A DNA stretch of 64,000 nt, taken from the NCBI GenBank assembly GCA_910584195.1, contig CAJTYV010000009.1, forward strand, positions 1 through 64,000, written 5' to 3'. Below, in pieces: positions 43,584-52,832 of this stretch. Each line of letters begins with the position of its first letter. Position 1 is the first letter of the stretch. A program made the translations under genes and the position numbers. The stretch is from an uncultured Ruminococcus sp. Its GTDB lineage: Bacteria; Bacillota; Clostridia; Oscillospirales; Ruminococcaceae. Under the pieces are notes generated by a model. It saw nothing but the letters and a program-made list of their open reading frames with translations, did no database searches and had not been told where the DNA came from.

Positions 43584-44507
43584 TTACCCCAATTTTTCGT
43601 TTTGGGTCAGCTTTCTGCCGCGGAGAAAGTCAGCGGTTTTCATCCGCTTCCCGCCCTCAAGCTGAATTTCATTAAATATTATAACACCGTTTCCGCAGTT
43701 AACCGAAAAGATATCGGTATCAGCTATCGTCCCCGGCTCTCCATAAGCATTATCGCCTGAAATTTCTGATGAAAATATCTTCAGACGTTTTCCTCCCATT
43801 ATTGTAAATCCGGTTACCCCTCTGATAACATTGTGAAGTTCCTCCGCAGATTTGCTGAAGTCAAGACAGCTCATTTCCTTTTTTATCATTGGAGAGTAAC
43901 AACTGAGAGCATCGTCCTGCTTTTCCGGAACAAGAGTTCCATGCTCTAATCCCTTTACAGTCTCCAAAAGAACTTTTCCGCCAATAACCGAAAGACGTCT
44001 GTACAGCTCGGAATAAGTCTCATTCTTACCTATCTCTACAGATTCCTTTATAAGCATATCGCCTGTATCGAGTCCTTCGCTCATCTGCATCGAGGTAACC
44101 CCCGTAATTTTTTCGCCGTTCAGCAGAACCCAGTTTATCGGGGCTGCTCCGCGGTATTCAGGCAGAAGAGAAGCATGTATATTTACACAGCCGTATTTCG
44201 GAAGCTCCAGAATTTCCTTTGGAAGAAGCTGACCGTATGCCGTCACAGCAATGAGATCCGGAGTAATATCGTTCAAGATTCTCATAGCCTGTTCAGCATC
44301 GTCGCCCTTTCGCAAGGAAAGCGGCTGATACACAGGAATGCCGTATTCCTCCGCTGCCGCCTTAACAGGCGTCGGTATAAGCTTGTAGCCGCGGCCTTTC
44401 GGTTTGTCGGGCTGAGTAAATACTGCCGCTGTCTCGTGTTCGGACTCTGCCAGCGCTCTCAGGCACGGCACGGCAAACTCCGGAGTTCCCATAAATACAA
44501 TCTTCAA
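43584..44507 (-). CDS. fmt: Methionyl-tRNA formyltransferase
   Basis: 307 aa. MKIVFMGTPEFAVPCL start, formyl-transfer motif NIHASLLPEYRGAAPINW (N, H and following) and TGVTSMQMSEGLDTGDML are diagnostic. It formylates initiator Met-tRNA. The preceding def gene ends 2 bp away. Confidence 0.96.
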   Translation of the reverse strand: MKIVFMGTPEFAVPCLRALAESEHETAAVFTQPDKPKGRGYKLIPTPVKAAAEEYGIPVYQPLSLRKGDDAEQAMRILNDITPDLIAVTAYGQLLPKEILELPKYGCVNIHASLLPEYRGAAPINWVLLNGEKITGVTSMQMSEGLDTGDMLIKESVEIGKNETYSELYRRLSVIGGKVLLETVKGLEHGTLVPEKQDDALSCYSPMIKKEMSCLDFSKSAEELHNVIRGVTGFTIMGGKRLKIFSSEISGDNAYGEPGTIADTDIFSVNCGNGVIIFNEIQLEGGKRMKTADFLRGRKLTQNEKLG

Positions 44508-44509
44508 AC

Positions 44510-44971
44510 TTACTCCTCCTCGGGTACAAGAAATTCCTCAACTATCTCGGTAAACACATGCCCGTCAAGATGATCGCTTTCATGGCTCGCACATTGTGCC
44601 CCAAGCTCGGTAAATTCACGTTCATACCAGTTTCCGCTTCGATCCTGCGCTTTAAGAACGACCACAGCGGGACGTGTTACATATCCCCATACATTCGGGC
44701 ACGAAAGACATCCTTCCTGCACGCGCTGTTTTCCCTTTTTCAGTGTAATTTCCGGATTAATTGCTTCAACATTACCTTCTTCAAGATGCATTATAAATAT
44801 ACGTCTGCATATTCCGATCTGAGGCGCAGCCAATCCAAGTCCCTCTGCCTTTTCAAGCGTTTCATGCATATCATCCAAAAGCTGAGCCAATTTATTGTCA
44901 AATTTCTCCACAGGCCTGCAAACCTTATGAAGGGATTCGTCCTTATCCGTTAAAATTCTTCTAAGTGCCAT
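44510..44971 (-). CDS. def: Peptide deformylase
   Basis: 153 aa. All three motifs: GLGLAAPQIG, EGCLSCPN and HESDHLDG (HExxH with the metal). It removes the formyl group from new proteins, working after Fmt, its neighbour. Confidence 0.96.
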   Translation of the reverse strand: MALRRILTDKDESLHKVCRPVEKFDNKLAQLLDDMHETLEKAEGLGLAAPQIGICRRIFIMHLEEGNVEAINPEITLKKGKQRVQEGCLSCPNVWGYVTRPAVVVLKAQDRSGNWYEREFTELGAQCASHESDHLDGHVFTEIVEEFLVPEEE

Positions 44972-44986
44972 ATTGATCTATCCTCT

Positions 44987-47425
44987 TTACACTCCTACAT
45001 CGCCATTTATGTCGGCGTAGAATGTTATTTTTTTCATTTCCTTCAGCTTTGCACCTTCAATAAGTACATTGCTTATTAAATTCCGCATTTCAGCGGTATT
45101 TTTGAACTTCATGATTATCCGCCATCGAAATTTACCATTCAGCCTGCCGTACGATGCTCTTACAGGACCAAGCACCCTTACAGGCGTTTTAGGCTGAAGC
45201 TCTCCAAGCTTGCGGTTCATCAAGGCGATTATCGCTTCAGTTCCTGACTTTACCGCGTCTTCGTCTCCGCCTGCAAAACAAAAAATGCACATATCGCAAA
45301 GCGGCGGAAATATCAAGGTTCGGCGTATAGAAATTTCCTCATCGTAAAATCCCTTATAATCCTGCGCGGCGGCAAGCTTCATGACATAATGATCCGGCAT
45401 AAAAGTCTGAAGCACCGCACGTCCCTTACGGCTGCCGCGTCCGCTGCGTCCCACAACCTGAGTTATCAGGGAAAAGGTTCGCTCATAGCTTCGGAAATCT
45501 CCCGCATACAGCGCTTTGTCAATCGAAAGCACACCTACAAGAGTAACATTCGGAAAATCAAGTCCTTTGCCGATCATCTGAGTTCCGACCATAATGTCGT
45601 ATTCTCCGTCCTTGAAGGCTTTGAAGCCTTTTTCGTAAGAATATCGGGAAAAAGTCGTATCTGCGTCCATTCGGAGGATTCGCGCGTCAGGAAACAGGGA
45701 ATTGAGTTCCTCTTCGAGGCGCTGAGTTCCGAATCCCATGCTTTTCAGCCTTTCAGAACCGCACACAGGACAAATAGTCACAGGCTCTTCCGCGAAACCG
45801 CAGTAATGACACATCAGCTTATCGTTTTTCTTGTGATATGTCAGCGGAACTGAGCAGTTAGGACAGTAAAGCGGCTGATAACAGTCAACACAGCTCATGA
45901 TAGTATGAAATCCGCGGCGATTCAGCAAAAGGATGCTTTGTTCGCCGTTTTTCAGATTCAAGTTGACTTCATCTATCAATCTTTGGCTGAATTCCGAAGA
46001 ATTCCCTCCCATGCGCTCCTCATTCATATCAACTATAACAGTTTCGGGCAAGCAAGCTTCATTGTAGCGTTTTTTCATTTCAAGGAGCTTATATACGCCT
46101 TTTTCCGCCAAATAATAACTTTCTACAGATGGTGTGGCTGAAGCTAAAAGCAGACATGCTTTATGATAAGCGCACCGCTGTTTCGCAACATCGTGTGTCA
46201 TATACCTTGGGGAACTGTCAGATTTATACGACCGTTCACCTTCTTCGTCTATTATTATAAGTCCAAGGTTTTCAGCAGGTGCAAAAACCGCGCTTCTTGT
46301 ACCGATTATGATGTCCGCTTCTCCGCGTTTTATTCTTTTATACTCGTCAAGCCGCTGTCCGAGAGACAGTCCGCTGTGGATAACTGCCACGCGTTCTCCG
46401 AAAAGCGACCTGAAACGTGTCAAAACCTGAGGAGTGAGTCCAATTTCAGGTATCAGCAGCATTGCCCGTCTGCCGAGCTTCACAGTATTGCCGATAAGCT
46501 TTTCAAAAACGGCAGTCTTGCCGCTTCCCGTCACTCCGTGCAAAAGAAAAACAGACGGCTTACACTCAAAAACCCTTGAAAAAACTCTGTCATGAACATT
46601 CTGCTGTTCCTCTGAAAGTACGGTAGAATCGGGATCGAGACGTTCCGTCGAATCGTTTTCAACAGTTCTTAGAACTTCCATATCATATTCTTCCGCCGCG
46701 CCGTTTGCCGCAAGACGTTTAATAACGGACTCTGAAAATCCGCACATATATGCTGCTTCTTTCACCGAAGCGCTTCCCCAGTCACAAAGAAATTCAGCGG
46801 CTTTTTTCTGCTTCGGAGTAAGAGTAAAGCTTTCCGGATCGGAAAGATACTTATCGGTAAGACGTATCATACGTACCGAAGCGTCACCGACTGTTTGCTT
46901 GAAAATATTTGCGGAAATCAGCGCTCCTGCTTCCAAAAGCTCATCAACATATATCCTTCCGTTTTCCGCCGAATAATTTTTCAGCAGTTCAGTAAGAATA
47001 TTGTCATCTCCAACAGAATTAAGAACGTCAAGCAATTCTGCTGCTTTTTCCGAAAGTGAACCTGATGAAGAAAATCCCTTTACAAGACGGAAATTTTCAG
47101 CCGCTCTGACACTCATCGCAGGAGGAAGCATCGTTTTTATACCGTCATAATATGTGCAGAAAGTACGGTCATGGAGAAATACCGCCAATTGAAGCAGTTC
47201 TTCATTCAGTACAGGCTCGCTGTCAATCTGAGCGGCTACAGGCTTCAAGGTGGATTCACAGCCCTCGGTTAAACGCATGACTATTCCGACGCGCCGCCGG
47301 TTTCCTCTTCCAAACGGAACAAGCACACGGCACCCTCTTTTCAGCGTCATATTCACCGGTACACGATAACTGAAAAACATATCAAATGAATAAGCAGCGC
47401 CGCTGACAGCCGTTTCTGCAATCAA
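44987..47425 (-). CDS. priA: Primosomal protein N' (PriA helicase) with altered DEEH motif
   Basis: 812 aa. N-terminal DNA-binding domain, Walker A in GVTGSGKTAVFEK (about 301), Walker B IIDEEGERSYKSD (about 391-403), LASATPSVESYY, four Cys pairs binding zinc (CVDCYQPLYCPNC, CHYCG, CPVCG) and C-terminal helicase motifs MIGKGLDFPNV and VGRSGRGSRKG. It restarts stalled replication forks. Odd point: the usual DEEH reads DEEG (codon GGT at 46238-46240 on the minus strand). Confidence 0.95.
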   Translation of the reverse strand: MIAETAVSGAAYSFDMFFSYRVPVNMTLKRGCRVLVPFGRGNRRRVGIVMRLTEGCESTLKPVAAQIDSEPVLNEELLQLAVFLHDRTFCTYYDGIKTMLPPAMSVRAAENFRLVKGFSSSGSLSEKAAELLDVLNSVGDDNILTELLKNYSAENGRIYVDELLEAGALISANIFKQTVGDASVRMIRLTDKYLSDPESFTLTPKQKKAAEFLCDWGSASVKEAAYMCGFSESVIKRLAANGAAEEYDMEVLRTVENDSTERLDPDSTVLSEEQQNVHDRVFSRVFECKPSVFLLHGVTGSGKTAVFEKLIGNTVKLGRRAMLLIPEIGLTPQVLTRFRSLFGERVAVIHSGLSLGQRLDEYKRIKRGEADIIIGTRSAVFAPAENLGLIIIDEEGERSYKSDSSPRYMTHDVAKQRCAYHKACLLLASATPSVESYYLAEKGVYKLLEMKKRYNEACLPETVIVDMNEERMGGNSSEFSQRLIDEVNLNLKNGEQSILLLNRRGFHTIMSCVDCYQPLYCPNCSVPLTYHKKNDKLMCHYCGFAEEPVTICPVCGSERLKSMGFGTQRLEEELNSLFPDARILRMDADTTFSRYSYEKGFKAFKDGEYDIMVGTQMIGKGLDFPNVTLVGVLSIDKALYAGDFRSYERTFSLITQVVGRSGRGSRKGRAVLQTFMPDHYVMKLAAAQDYKGFYDEEISIRRTLIFPPLCDMCIFCFAGGDEDAVKSGTEAIIALMNRKLGELQPKTPVRVLGPVRASYGRLNGKFRWRIIMKFKNTAEMRNLISNVLIEGAKLKEMKKITFYADINGDVGV

Positions 47426-47428
47426 GAA

Positions 47429-47632
47429 TCAACCCTCGCCGACTGTGCTTACTATCTTGCACTTACCGCTTGCAAGCTCCTCCACTGCTGTCTTTACGGG
47501 CTTTTCTTCAAGCGTATCGCCGTTTGCGTAAAGCTCCTCTGAAATTTCTCTCGCACGCTTTGCAACTGCGATAACAAGCGAATAACAGCTCTCATTCTTT
47601 GAAATTATCTGATTTACTGCGGGTCTAAGCAT
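47429..47632 (-). CDS. rpoZ: RNA polymerase omega subunit
   Basis: 67 aa. LRPAVNQIISKNESCYSLVIAVAKRARE is the conserved omega core (split at 20: residues 2-29), with KPVKTAVEELASGKCKIV after it. Helps assemble RNA polymerase and binds ppGpp in some bacteria. Overlaps gmk by 8 bp. The coaBC gene found between rpoZ and priA in Bacillus is absent. Confidence 0.92.
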   Translation of the reverse strand: MLRPAVNQIISKNESCYSLVIAVAKRAREISEELYANGDTLEEKPVKTAVEELASGKCKIVSTVGEG

Positions 47633-48230
47633 TTTTGATAACCTCCTCTATAAATTCAGCCTGTGCGGACGTTTTCAGCGATTCTGCACGTATTACAGTG
47701 AAAAAATCGTTTACAGCGTCCTCCAAAGCATCGTTAACAATGATATAATCATACTTTTCCATATATTTAAGCTCTTCAGCTGCCTGAGCTACTCTTTTAT
47801 CAATGATTTCCTGAGTCTCGGTTCCTCTTTTATTAAGCCGTCTGCGGAGTTCGCCTACAGATGGGGGAGCAATAAATACAAACAAAGCGTCCGACCGGAT
47901 CTCCTTTATTTTCATCGCACCCTGCACCTCGATCTCAAGTATAACATTTATACCGGCTTCTAACTTTGACTCTACCTCAGATATAAGCGTACCGTAGTAA
48001 TTACCGCAGTAACAGGCATGCTCAAGGAATTCATTTCTGTCAATTCGGTTTATGAAGTCCTCTTTATCAAGGAAATAATAATTCACACCGTCAGCTTCGC
48101 CTTCACGAGGCTTGCGAGTCGTTGCTGAAATAGAACAGTAAAAGCTCTTATCCTTCAATATCTCTGCCAGCATCGTACCCTTTCCACAGCCTGAAGGAGC
48201 GGAAAAAACTATAAGTTTCCCCCTATTCAT
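47625..48230 (-). CDS. gmk: Guanylate kinase
   Basis: 202 aa from the ATG at 48230 after GGAGGTG (10 nt). P-loop SAPSGCGKGTML, GMP-binding SATTRKPREGEADGVNYYF. Converts GMP to GDP. It overlaps remA by 8 bp. Confidence 0.95.
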   Translation of the reverse strand: MNRGKLIVFSAPSGCGKGTMLAEILKDKSFYCSISATTRKPREGEADGVNYYFLDKEDFINRIDRNEFLEHACYCGNYYGTLISEVESKLEAGINVILEIEVQGAMKIKEIRSDALFVFIAPPSVGELRRRLNKRGTETQEIIDKRVAQAAEELKYMEKYDYIIVNDALEDAVNDFFTVIRAESLKTSAQAEFIEEVIKNA

Positions 48231-48480
48231 CCTCTTCTGCACCTCCGTTTTCGTTAATTCTTGAAGCAAGCGTATCAGTTATAAGCGATGAAAGAACAAT
48301 ATGTCCGCTGTCCATCACAATGACCGCTCTTGTTTTTCTGCCGTATGTAGCGTCTATCGCTTTGCCATCGTCCTTCGCCTCCTGAATAAGACGCTTTATA
48401 GGAGCGGAATCAGGACTGATGACCGTCACAATTCTCTCTGCGGAAACCATATTTCCGTAACCAATGTTTATCATTCTCAT
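48223..48480 (-). CDS. remA: RemA/DUF370-family regulator
   Basis: 85 aa. INIGYGNMVSAERIVTVISP, SAPIKRLIQEAKDDG and IDATYGRKTRAVIVMDSGH are the DUF370 signature. In Bacillus RemA is a DNA-binding ring that activates biofilm and osmoprotection genes. Same gene order (yicC-remA-gmk) as there. Confidence 0.92.
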   Translation of the reverse strand: MRMINIGYGNMVSAERIVTVISPDSAPIKRLIQEAKDDGKAIDATYGRKTRAVIVMDSGHIVLSSLITDTLASRINENGGAEEDE

Positions 48481-48483
48481 AGC

Positions 48484-49362
48484 TTACTCGATATTCTGTA
48501 TCTGCTCACGTATTTTTTCAAGCTCTGACTTCATATCTACCACCAGTCGGGTAATTCCGAGATCCTGAGCCTTTGAGCCAATAGTATTTACTTCGCGGTT
48601 CATTTCCTGCACAATAAAATCCAGTTTTCTGCCAATACACTCATCGGAATTAACAAGCTCGCGAAGCTGTGAAATATGACTTCTCAAACGAACCGTCTCC
48701 TCGTCAACGGCAACTTTATCCGCAAAAACAGCCGCTTCGGTAAGAATCCGCTGTTCGTCTATATCACAGCTGTCCAAAAGTTCGCCGAGTTTTCTGTAAA
48801 GGCGCTCTCTATAGTTTGTGACCGTCTGCGGTGAAAGTTCTTCGACCCTTGCAACCATTTCAAGAATGAATTCAGACTTTTCGAGAACATCAAACCGCAT
48901 TTTTTCGCCTTCAGTTTCACGCATAGATACAAAACGCTCCAGAGCCTCAGCAGCGATTTCGGAAACATCGTGCCAGACTTCCTCCTCGTTATCGGGAGTT
49001 TTCTGAACATTAAAGACGTCGGGCAGCTTGATAAGGTTTGAAAGCGTAAGATCGTCTGCAATTTTCAAATCCTCTGAAACGCTTCTTAAAGCATTGATAT
49101 ATCCCTCGGCTACACCCTTGTTTATTACGATTTCCGTATCTCTGCCCTCTATATTGACTATAGATACCGAAACGTCCACCTTACCGCGGGAAATTTTCGA
49201 TTTAAGCAGAACCTTAAGCTTTTCGTCAATATAATTATACGCTCTCGGTATACGTGAACTGTACTCGTAATATCTATGATTAACAGAGCGAATCTCTACA
49301 AGAATATCGCGCCCGTTAATTATCTTCTGTGACCTGCCGTAGCCTGTCATGCTTTTTATCAC
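48484..49362 (-). CDS. YicC-family endoribonuclease/stress protein
   Basis: 292 aa from a GTG at 49362 with AAGAAGGCGG upstream. IKSMTGYGRSQKIINGRD and VEIRSVNHRYYEYSSRIPR (N-terminal), and C-terminal FIVQEMNREVNTIGSKAQD with CIGRKLDF identify YicC/YloC. Some homologues cleave RNA. It is first in the 14-gene cluster. Confidence 0.9.
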   Translation of the reverse strand: MIKSMTGYGRSQKIINGRDILVEIRSVNHRYYEYSSRIPRAYNYIDEKLKVLLKSKISRGKVDVSVSIVNIEGRDTEIVINKGVAEGYINALRSVSEDLKIADDLTLSNLIKLPDVFNVQKTPDNEEEVWHDVSEIAAEALERFVSMRETEGEKMRFDVLEKSEFILEMVARVEELSPQTVTNYRERLYRKLGELLDSCDIDEQRILTEAAVFADKVAVDEETVRLRSHISQLRELVNSDECIGRKLDFIVQEMNREVNTIGSKAQDLGITRLVVDMKSELEKIREQIQNIE

Positions 49363-49410
49363 CAAACCGCCTTCTTTCCAGTATAAGTTGACACACAAAG
49401 ACACTATTTT

Positions 49411-49439
49411 ATTATACCACATATTGAAAAAAAAAGCAA
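49411..49439 (-). promoter_or_regulatory. Promoter of the yicC-thiN cluster
   Basis: Minus strand TTGCTT (plus 49434-49439), 17-bp spacer, exact TATAAT (plus 49411-49416). No other strong promoter or terminator was seen through to thiN, so the 13.5-kb cluster may be one transcript unit. Confidence 0.65.
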
Positions 49440-49466
49440 GTATTTCCTTATATTAAATCATACAAA

Positions 49467-49488
49467 AAGGGACGCCGAAGCGTCCCTT
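49467..49488 (-). terminator. Terminator after the first GH9 gene
   Basis: AAGGGACGC, CGAA (TTCG on the transcript) loop, GCGTCCCTT; on the minus strand it is followed by TTTTTG. Confidence 0.85.
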
Positions 49489-49507
49489 AATTTAAGCAAT
49501 ATTCAAA

Positions 49508-52500
49508 TTACTTTATAGCTGCATCATACTCAGCCTGTGTCATCGGGAACTGAGTCTGCTTAACAAGTTTAGCGTCAACAGCCTGGATAGCAAGAGCATC
49601 AGATGTCTTAACGCCGTCACCGTTGTCAATTACGTCAGCATTGATAGCGCCCTGAGTCGACAGACCGTACTTGTCAGGGTTACCGAGAGCCTGAAGAATA
49701 GCTGTAGAGTCAGCAATTGTTACCTTGCCGTCACAGTTAGCATCGCCCCAAAGTGTATCGCCCGAAGGAGGATCTGTAGGATTCGGACCGGGTGTATCAT
49801 TAACTGTAGGTACTACGTCCTCAAGGTAAGAAGACATCCATACGAGAGGCGAGTTCCAGTTGATTGTAATTTCGTTTACAGACCATGCTTCTGCATTATC
49901 AACAAAGCACTTCTGAGGTGCGAGTGTACCTCTCTTGAATCCGAGACCTGCAACATAAGGATCGCAAAGAGCTGCGCCGGGTCCGCCTGAAAGGATTCCA
50001 TTTGGAGCCTTCGGGAACTCTTCGTTAACGCCCTTACACCACAGTCTGTGGTGAGGCCACTGGAGAGTTACATCGCCGTAGCCGGATACATACGAGAAGT
50101 CGTTTCCGTTACGTCCGAAGATGTAGTCCATAGTTTCAACAGCACCGTTGATATACTGAGCATCCTTAGACGCATCATAAGCGTAAGCCATAACGATAGC
50201 GTTGTTGATTACAAACGAGTTTGAACCCCACTCATAACCTGTGATTATTTCATCACCAACATTGTTGCCATCGGTGTATGATGTTCCCCTATAAGGAACG
50301 CCCATACCCTCTTCAGCCATCTGAGCAATATACTCATCACCAGCAGATGTAATAGCATCCTTTACCTTCTTGAGACCTGCATCGTCAAGCTTATCGCTGT
50401 TGAGGTAAAGTGAGAGAGTACCAAGACCTGATGTACAGCCCCAGTTAAACGAGCTGAATGAACCCTTGTTTTCGCCGCCGCCGAGATTTGTTGTAATACC
50501 ATACGCCTTATCCTTGCCGGTTACATCATTAGGATTCGTGTAAGACTCAAGCATCGTCTTATACTCAGCCTTGCCTGTTGTAGCGTAAAGCTCACAAGCT
50601 GCCCAGTACATATCGTCCTCAACGTAAGTATCACCGTAAGGACCGCCGCCTATAGCCTGATCGAGAGGTGCAAAGTAAACGTCCTTCTCCCAGCTGCCTT
50701 CCTTTACCTTCCAGCCGTCACCGGAATTAAGAACAGCCTGGTAAGCCTGCTCAGCGTATTCAAGACACTTTGCAGCGTAAGCGGAATCATAAGGTTCCCA
50801 CAAACGTGAAGCCTGAGCTGCACAAGCTGCAAGGTTCAACGAAGCAGCATACGTCGGAGGCTTTACAATACGAACGCATCCATCGAAGCCGTCTTCCTTA
50901 TATGACCAAGCATGTACGGCAAGACCGGTCCACTTATGGTCATGAAGCTTGTGGTAAACCATACCTGCATCCTTGCCGTAGTAAGGATCCTTGGAATCAA
51001 CGATCATATCGAAGAACCAGTCAAGCTCAACCTTACATTCCTGAAGAACGTCAGGAATATTATCTCCGCCCTCGGGAACGAGAACAGTCTTATCGTCTGT
51101 CCATTTAGAGTCTGTACCAAGCTTTTTGGAAAGCTCATACATATTCTGAAGCGTCCAAACAGATACACCGCCGTTTACAACGTATTTACCGTGGTCGCCG
51201 GCATCGTACCAACCGCCTGTAGCGGTAATTGAATATTTCTTATCGCCATCCGCGAAATCGCCTTTATACTGCTTAACCCACTTAGGCTGTACATACGCTT
51301 CATCAGGATTGTGACCGTACTCACTGTGAGCAAGCTCAGATTTATCGCCTGATGTAATGTACTTCTCTTCTATCGGAATACCGGAACGGTTCTGATAGAA
51401 GTAGTTGAATGAATCAGCAACAAGTCCGTCATATATGTCGGAACCGATCGTGAATTCATGCGACTCGTTCATTGCATAAGTAACGCCTGTTTTCCAGTTC
51501 GTCCACTCAACCTTGTCGCCATTTATCTTTGTATCATATGCGCCTTCATTAATACCTGAACGCGTACCGGAAACACCTACCGTATCATGAACAACGATCT
51601 TGTAATTACCGGGCGTTTTAAAATCGCTGAAGTCTATGATATGCGTATAGGCGCCGGAATCCTTATATCTGTCACGAAGTTCTTTTTTACCATTGCCGAG
51701 ATCGATCTCAACCTGCATATCGCTTGGCGTACCGCCGTTCTCATCAGGTCTTGCATCCTTTGTTTTACCCGAATAAACAACCTTTCCGCTGCCGTCAACG
51801 ATATCGAAATCAAGAGGTGAAGAAGCATCGGTTACATAAGAAGCCTTCTTGTTAAGATTCTCATAATAACCAACCTGGTTAACACGAACGTTAGACTGAG
51901 GTCTTACAACACCGTATTCGAGCGTAGGATCAGGATCGTTTGCATCACTTGTAGTATCAATAAGTGAAAGATTATCAAATACAAGCTTTGAACCTGCAGG
52001 CATACCTGTCTCGCCAGGCTTACCCCATTCGCCAACCGTACCGTCAGCATAGTGGAATGTAAACTCAGCAGGAGAAATAGTCTGTGAGGCTGTAAAAGTA
52101 TCCTTAAATTTAAGAGTCTCACCCTTCTTTATCTGTGCTGCTGACCAATCAGAGCCGCCGAGCTTGTTCCAAAGCTCAGTATCTCCGGAATAATCGCTTA
52201 TTTTACAATAGATCCAACCGTCAGCATCAGGGGTAACCTCACCGCTGATCTCGTATGTGTGACCTGCTTCAATCTTAATACCTCTGTGACGAAGCTGAAG
52301 ATCCCATCTTCCTGCTCCGGCAGAGTTGACCTCACCGATAGTAACCTCAAGCTTGCCGTCAACTACTTCAAAAGACTGCTTTGCAGGCGGTGTTTCACTA
52401 CAGTGCCAAGGAAGACTTGTTCCGTCTTCGAAGTCAGTCTGACCGAGCTGCTGACCTGCAAAAGCGCTCATAGGAGCGAGCACGCCTGTAACAGCAGTAG

Positions 52501-52558
52501 CGAGCATAGCTGCAGACATAAGACTTCCGGCAATTGCCTTAGAAATGTTCTTGTGCAT
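49508..52558 (-). CDS. GH9 cellulase with CBM4/9-like, Ig-like and dockerin modules
   Basis: 1016 aa, secreted. Signal peptide to about residue 34 (AFA). Then a CBM4/9-type carbohydrate-binding domain (about 36-200; GQTDFEDGTSLPWHCSETP, YEISGEVTPDADGW), a CelD-type Ig-like domain (about 221-330; VRVNQVGYYENLNKKASY) and the GH9 catalytic domain (about 380-915) with GWYDAGDHGKYV (nucleophile-side Asp pair, about 449), WPHHRLW and VNEITINWNSPLVW (catalytic Glu near 894). A type I dockerin follows (GDANCDGKVTIADSTAI and a second Ca loop; about 936-1000). It cuts beta-1,4-glucan in plant cell walls and docks on a scaffoldin. Confidence 0.93.
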   Translation of the reverse strand: MHKNISKAIAGSLMSAAMLATAVTGVLAPMSAFAGQQLGQTDFEDGTSLPWHCSETPPAKQSFEVVDGKLEVTIGEVNSAGAGRWDLQLRHRGIKIEAGHTYEISGEVTPDADGWIYCKISDYSGDTELWNKLGGSDWSAAQIKKGETLKFKDTFTASQTISPAEFTFHYADGTVGEWGKPGETGMPAGSKLVFDNLSLIDTTSDANDPDPTLEYGVVRPQSNVRVNQVGYYENLNKKASYVTDASSPLDFDIVDGSGKVVYSGKTKDARPDENGGTPSDMQVEIDLGNGKKELRDRYKDSGAYTHIIDFSDFKTPGNYKIVVHDTVGVSGTRSGINEGAYDTKINGDKVEWTNWKTGVTYAMNESHEFTIGSDIYDGLVADSFNYFYQNRSGIPIEEKYITSGDKSELAHSEYGHNPDEAYVQPKWVKQYKGDFADGDKKYSITATGGWYDAGDHGKYVVNGGVSVWTLQNMYELSKKLGTDSKWTDDKTVLVPEGGDNIPDVLQECKVELDWFFDMIVDSKDPYYGKDAGMVYHKLHDHKWTGLAVHAWSYKEDGFDGCVRIVKPPTYAASLNLAACAAQASRLWEPYDSAYAAKCLEYAEQAYQAVLNSGDGWKVKEGSWEKDVYFAPLDQAIGGGPYGDTYVEDDMYWAACELYATTGKAEYKTMLESYTNPNDVTGKDKAYGITTNLGGGENKGSFSSFNWGCTSGLGTLSLYLNSDKLDDAGLKKVKDAITSAGDEYIAQMAEEGMGVPYRGTSYTDGNNVGDEIITGYEWGSNSFVINNAIVMAYAYDASKDAQYINGAVETMDYIFGRNGNDFSYVSGYGDVTLQWPHHRLWCKGVNEEFPKAPNGILSGGPGAALCDPYVAGLGFKRGTLAPQKCFVDNAEAWSVNEITINWNSPLVWMSSYLEDVVPTVNDTPGPNPTDPPSGDTLWGDANCDGKVTIADSTAILQALGNPDKYGLSTQGAINADVIDNGDGVKTSDALAIQAVDAKLVKQTQFPMTQAEYDAAIK

Positions 52559-52639
52559 TTTTATACCCTCCCAAAAATTTATAAAAATATGTTCCTATAA
52601 CGCTGCGCCAGTGCATACGCCGCGATTATATGTGTAATA

Positions 52640-52677
52640 TAACGAGAGGCATAACTTGCACCTGCCATTTCTCGTTA
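52640..52677 (-). promoter_or_regulatory. Hairpin at the predicted 5' end of the GH9 mRNA
   Basis: On the transcript TAACGAGA pairs perfectly with TCTCGTTA 22 nt further on, with an inner GGCA/TGCC pair. The hairpin begins within a nucleotide or two of the start expected from the promoter at 52683-52711. Such 5' stem-loops often protect an mRNA from decay. Confidence 0.5.
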
Positions 52678-52682
52678 CCCTA

Positions 52683-52711
52683 ATTATAGTATATTACTCG
52701 AAAAAAGTAAA
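52683..52711 (-). promoter_or_regulatory. Promoter of the CBM4/9-GH9 gene
   Basis: Minus strand TTTACT (plus 52706-52711), 17-bp spacer, exact TATAAT (plus 52683-52688). Leader about 118 nt. Confidence 0.7.
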
Positions 52712-52789
52712 TAGCTTTCTGAAATTTCGTATATTCCTATAATAACAATGCGCTTTTTTTGTGTAATTTTGACAATAGACACGCAAAAG

Positions 52790-52813
52790 CAAAGAGGGAT
52801 AGCTCCCTCTTTG
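52790..52813. terminator. Terminator after the second GH9 gene
   Basis: CAAAGAGGGA, 4-nt loop, TCCCTCTTTG, 10 bp perfect. Followed by CTTTTGC on the minus strand. It isolates the two GH9 genes transcriptionally. Confidence 0.8.
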
Positions 52814-52832
52814 TTTTATTATTATTAATAAG

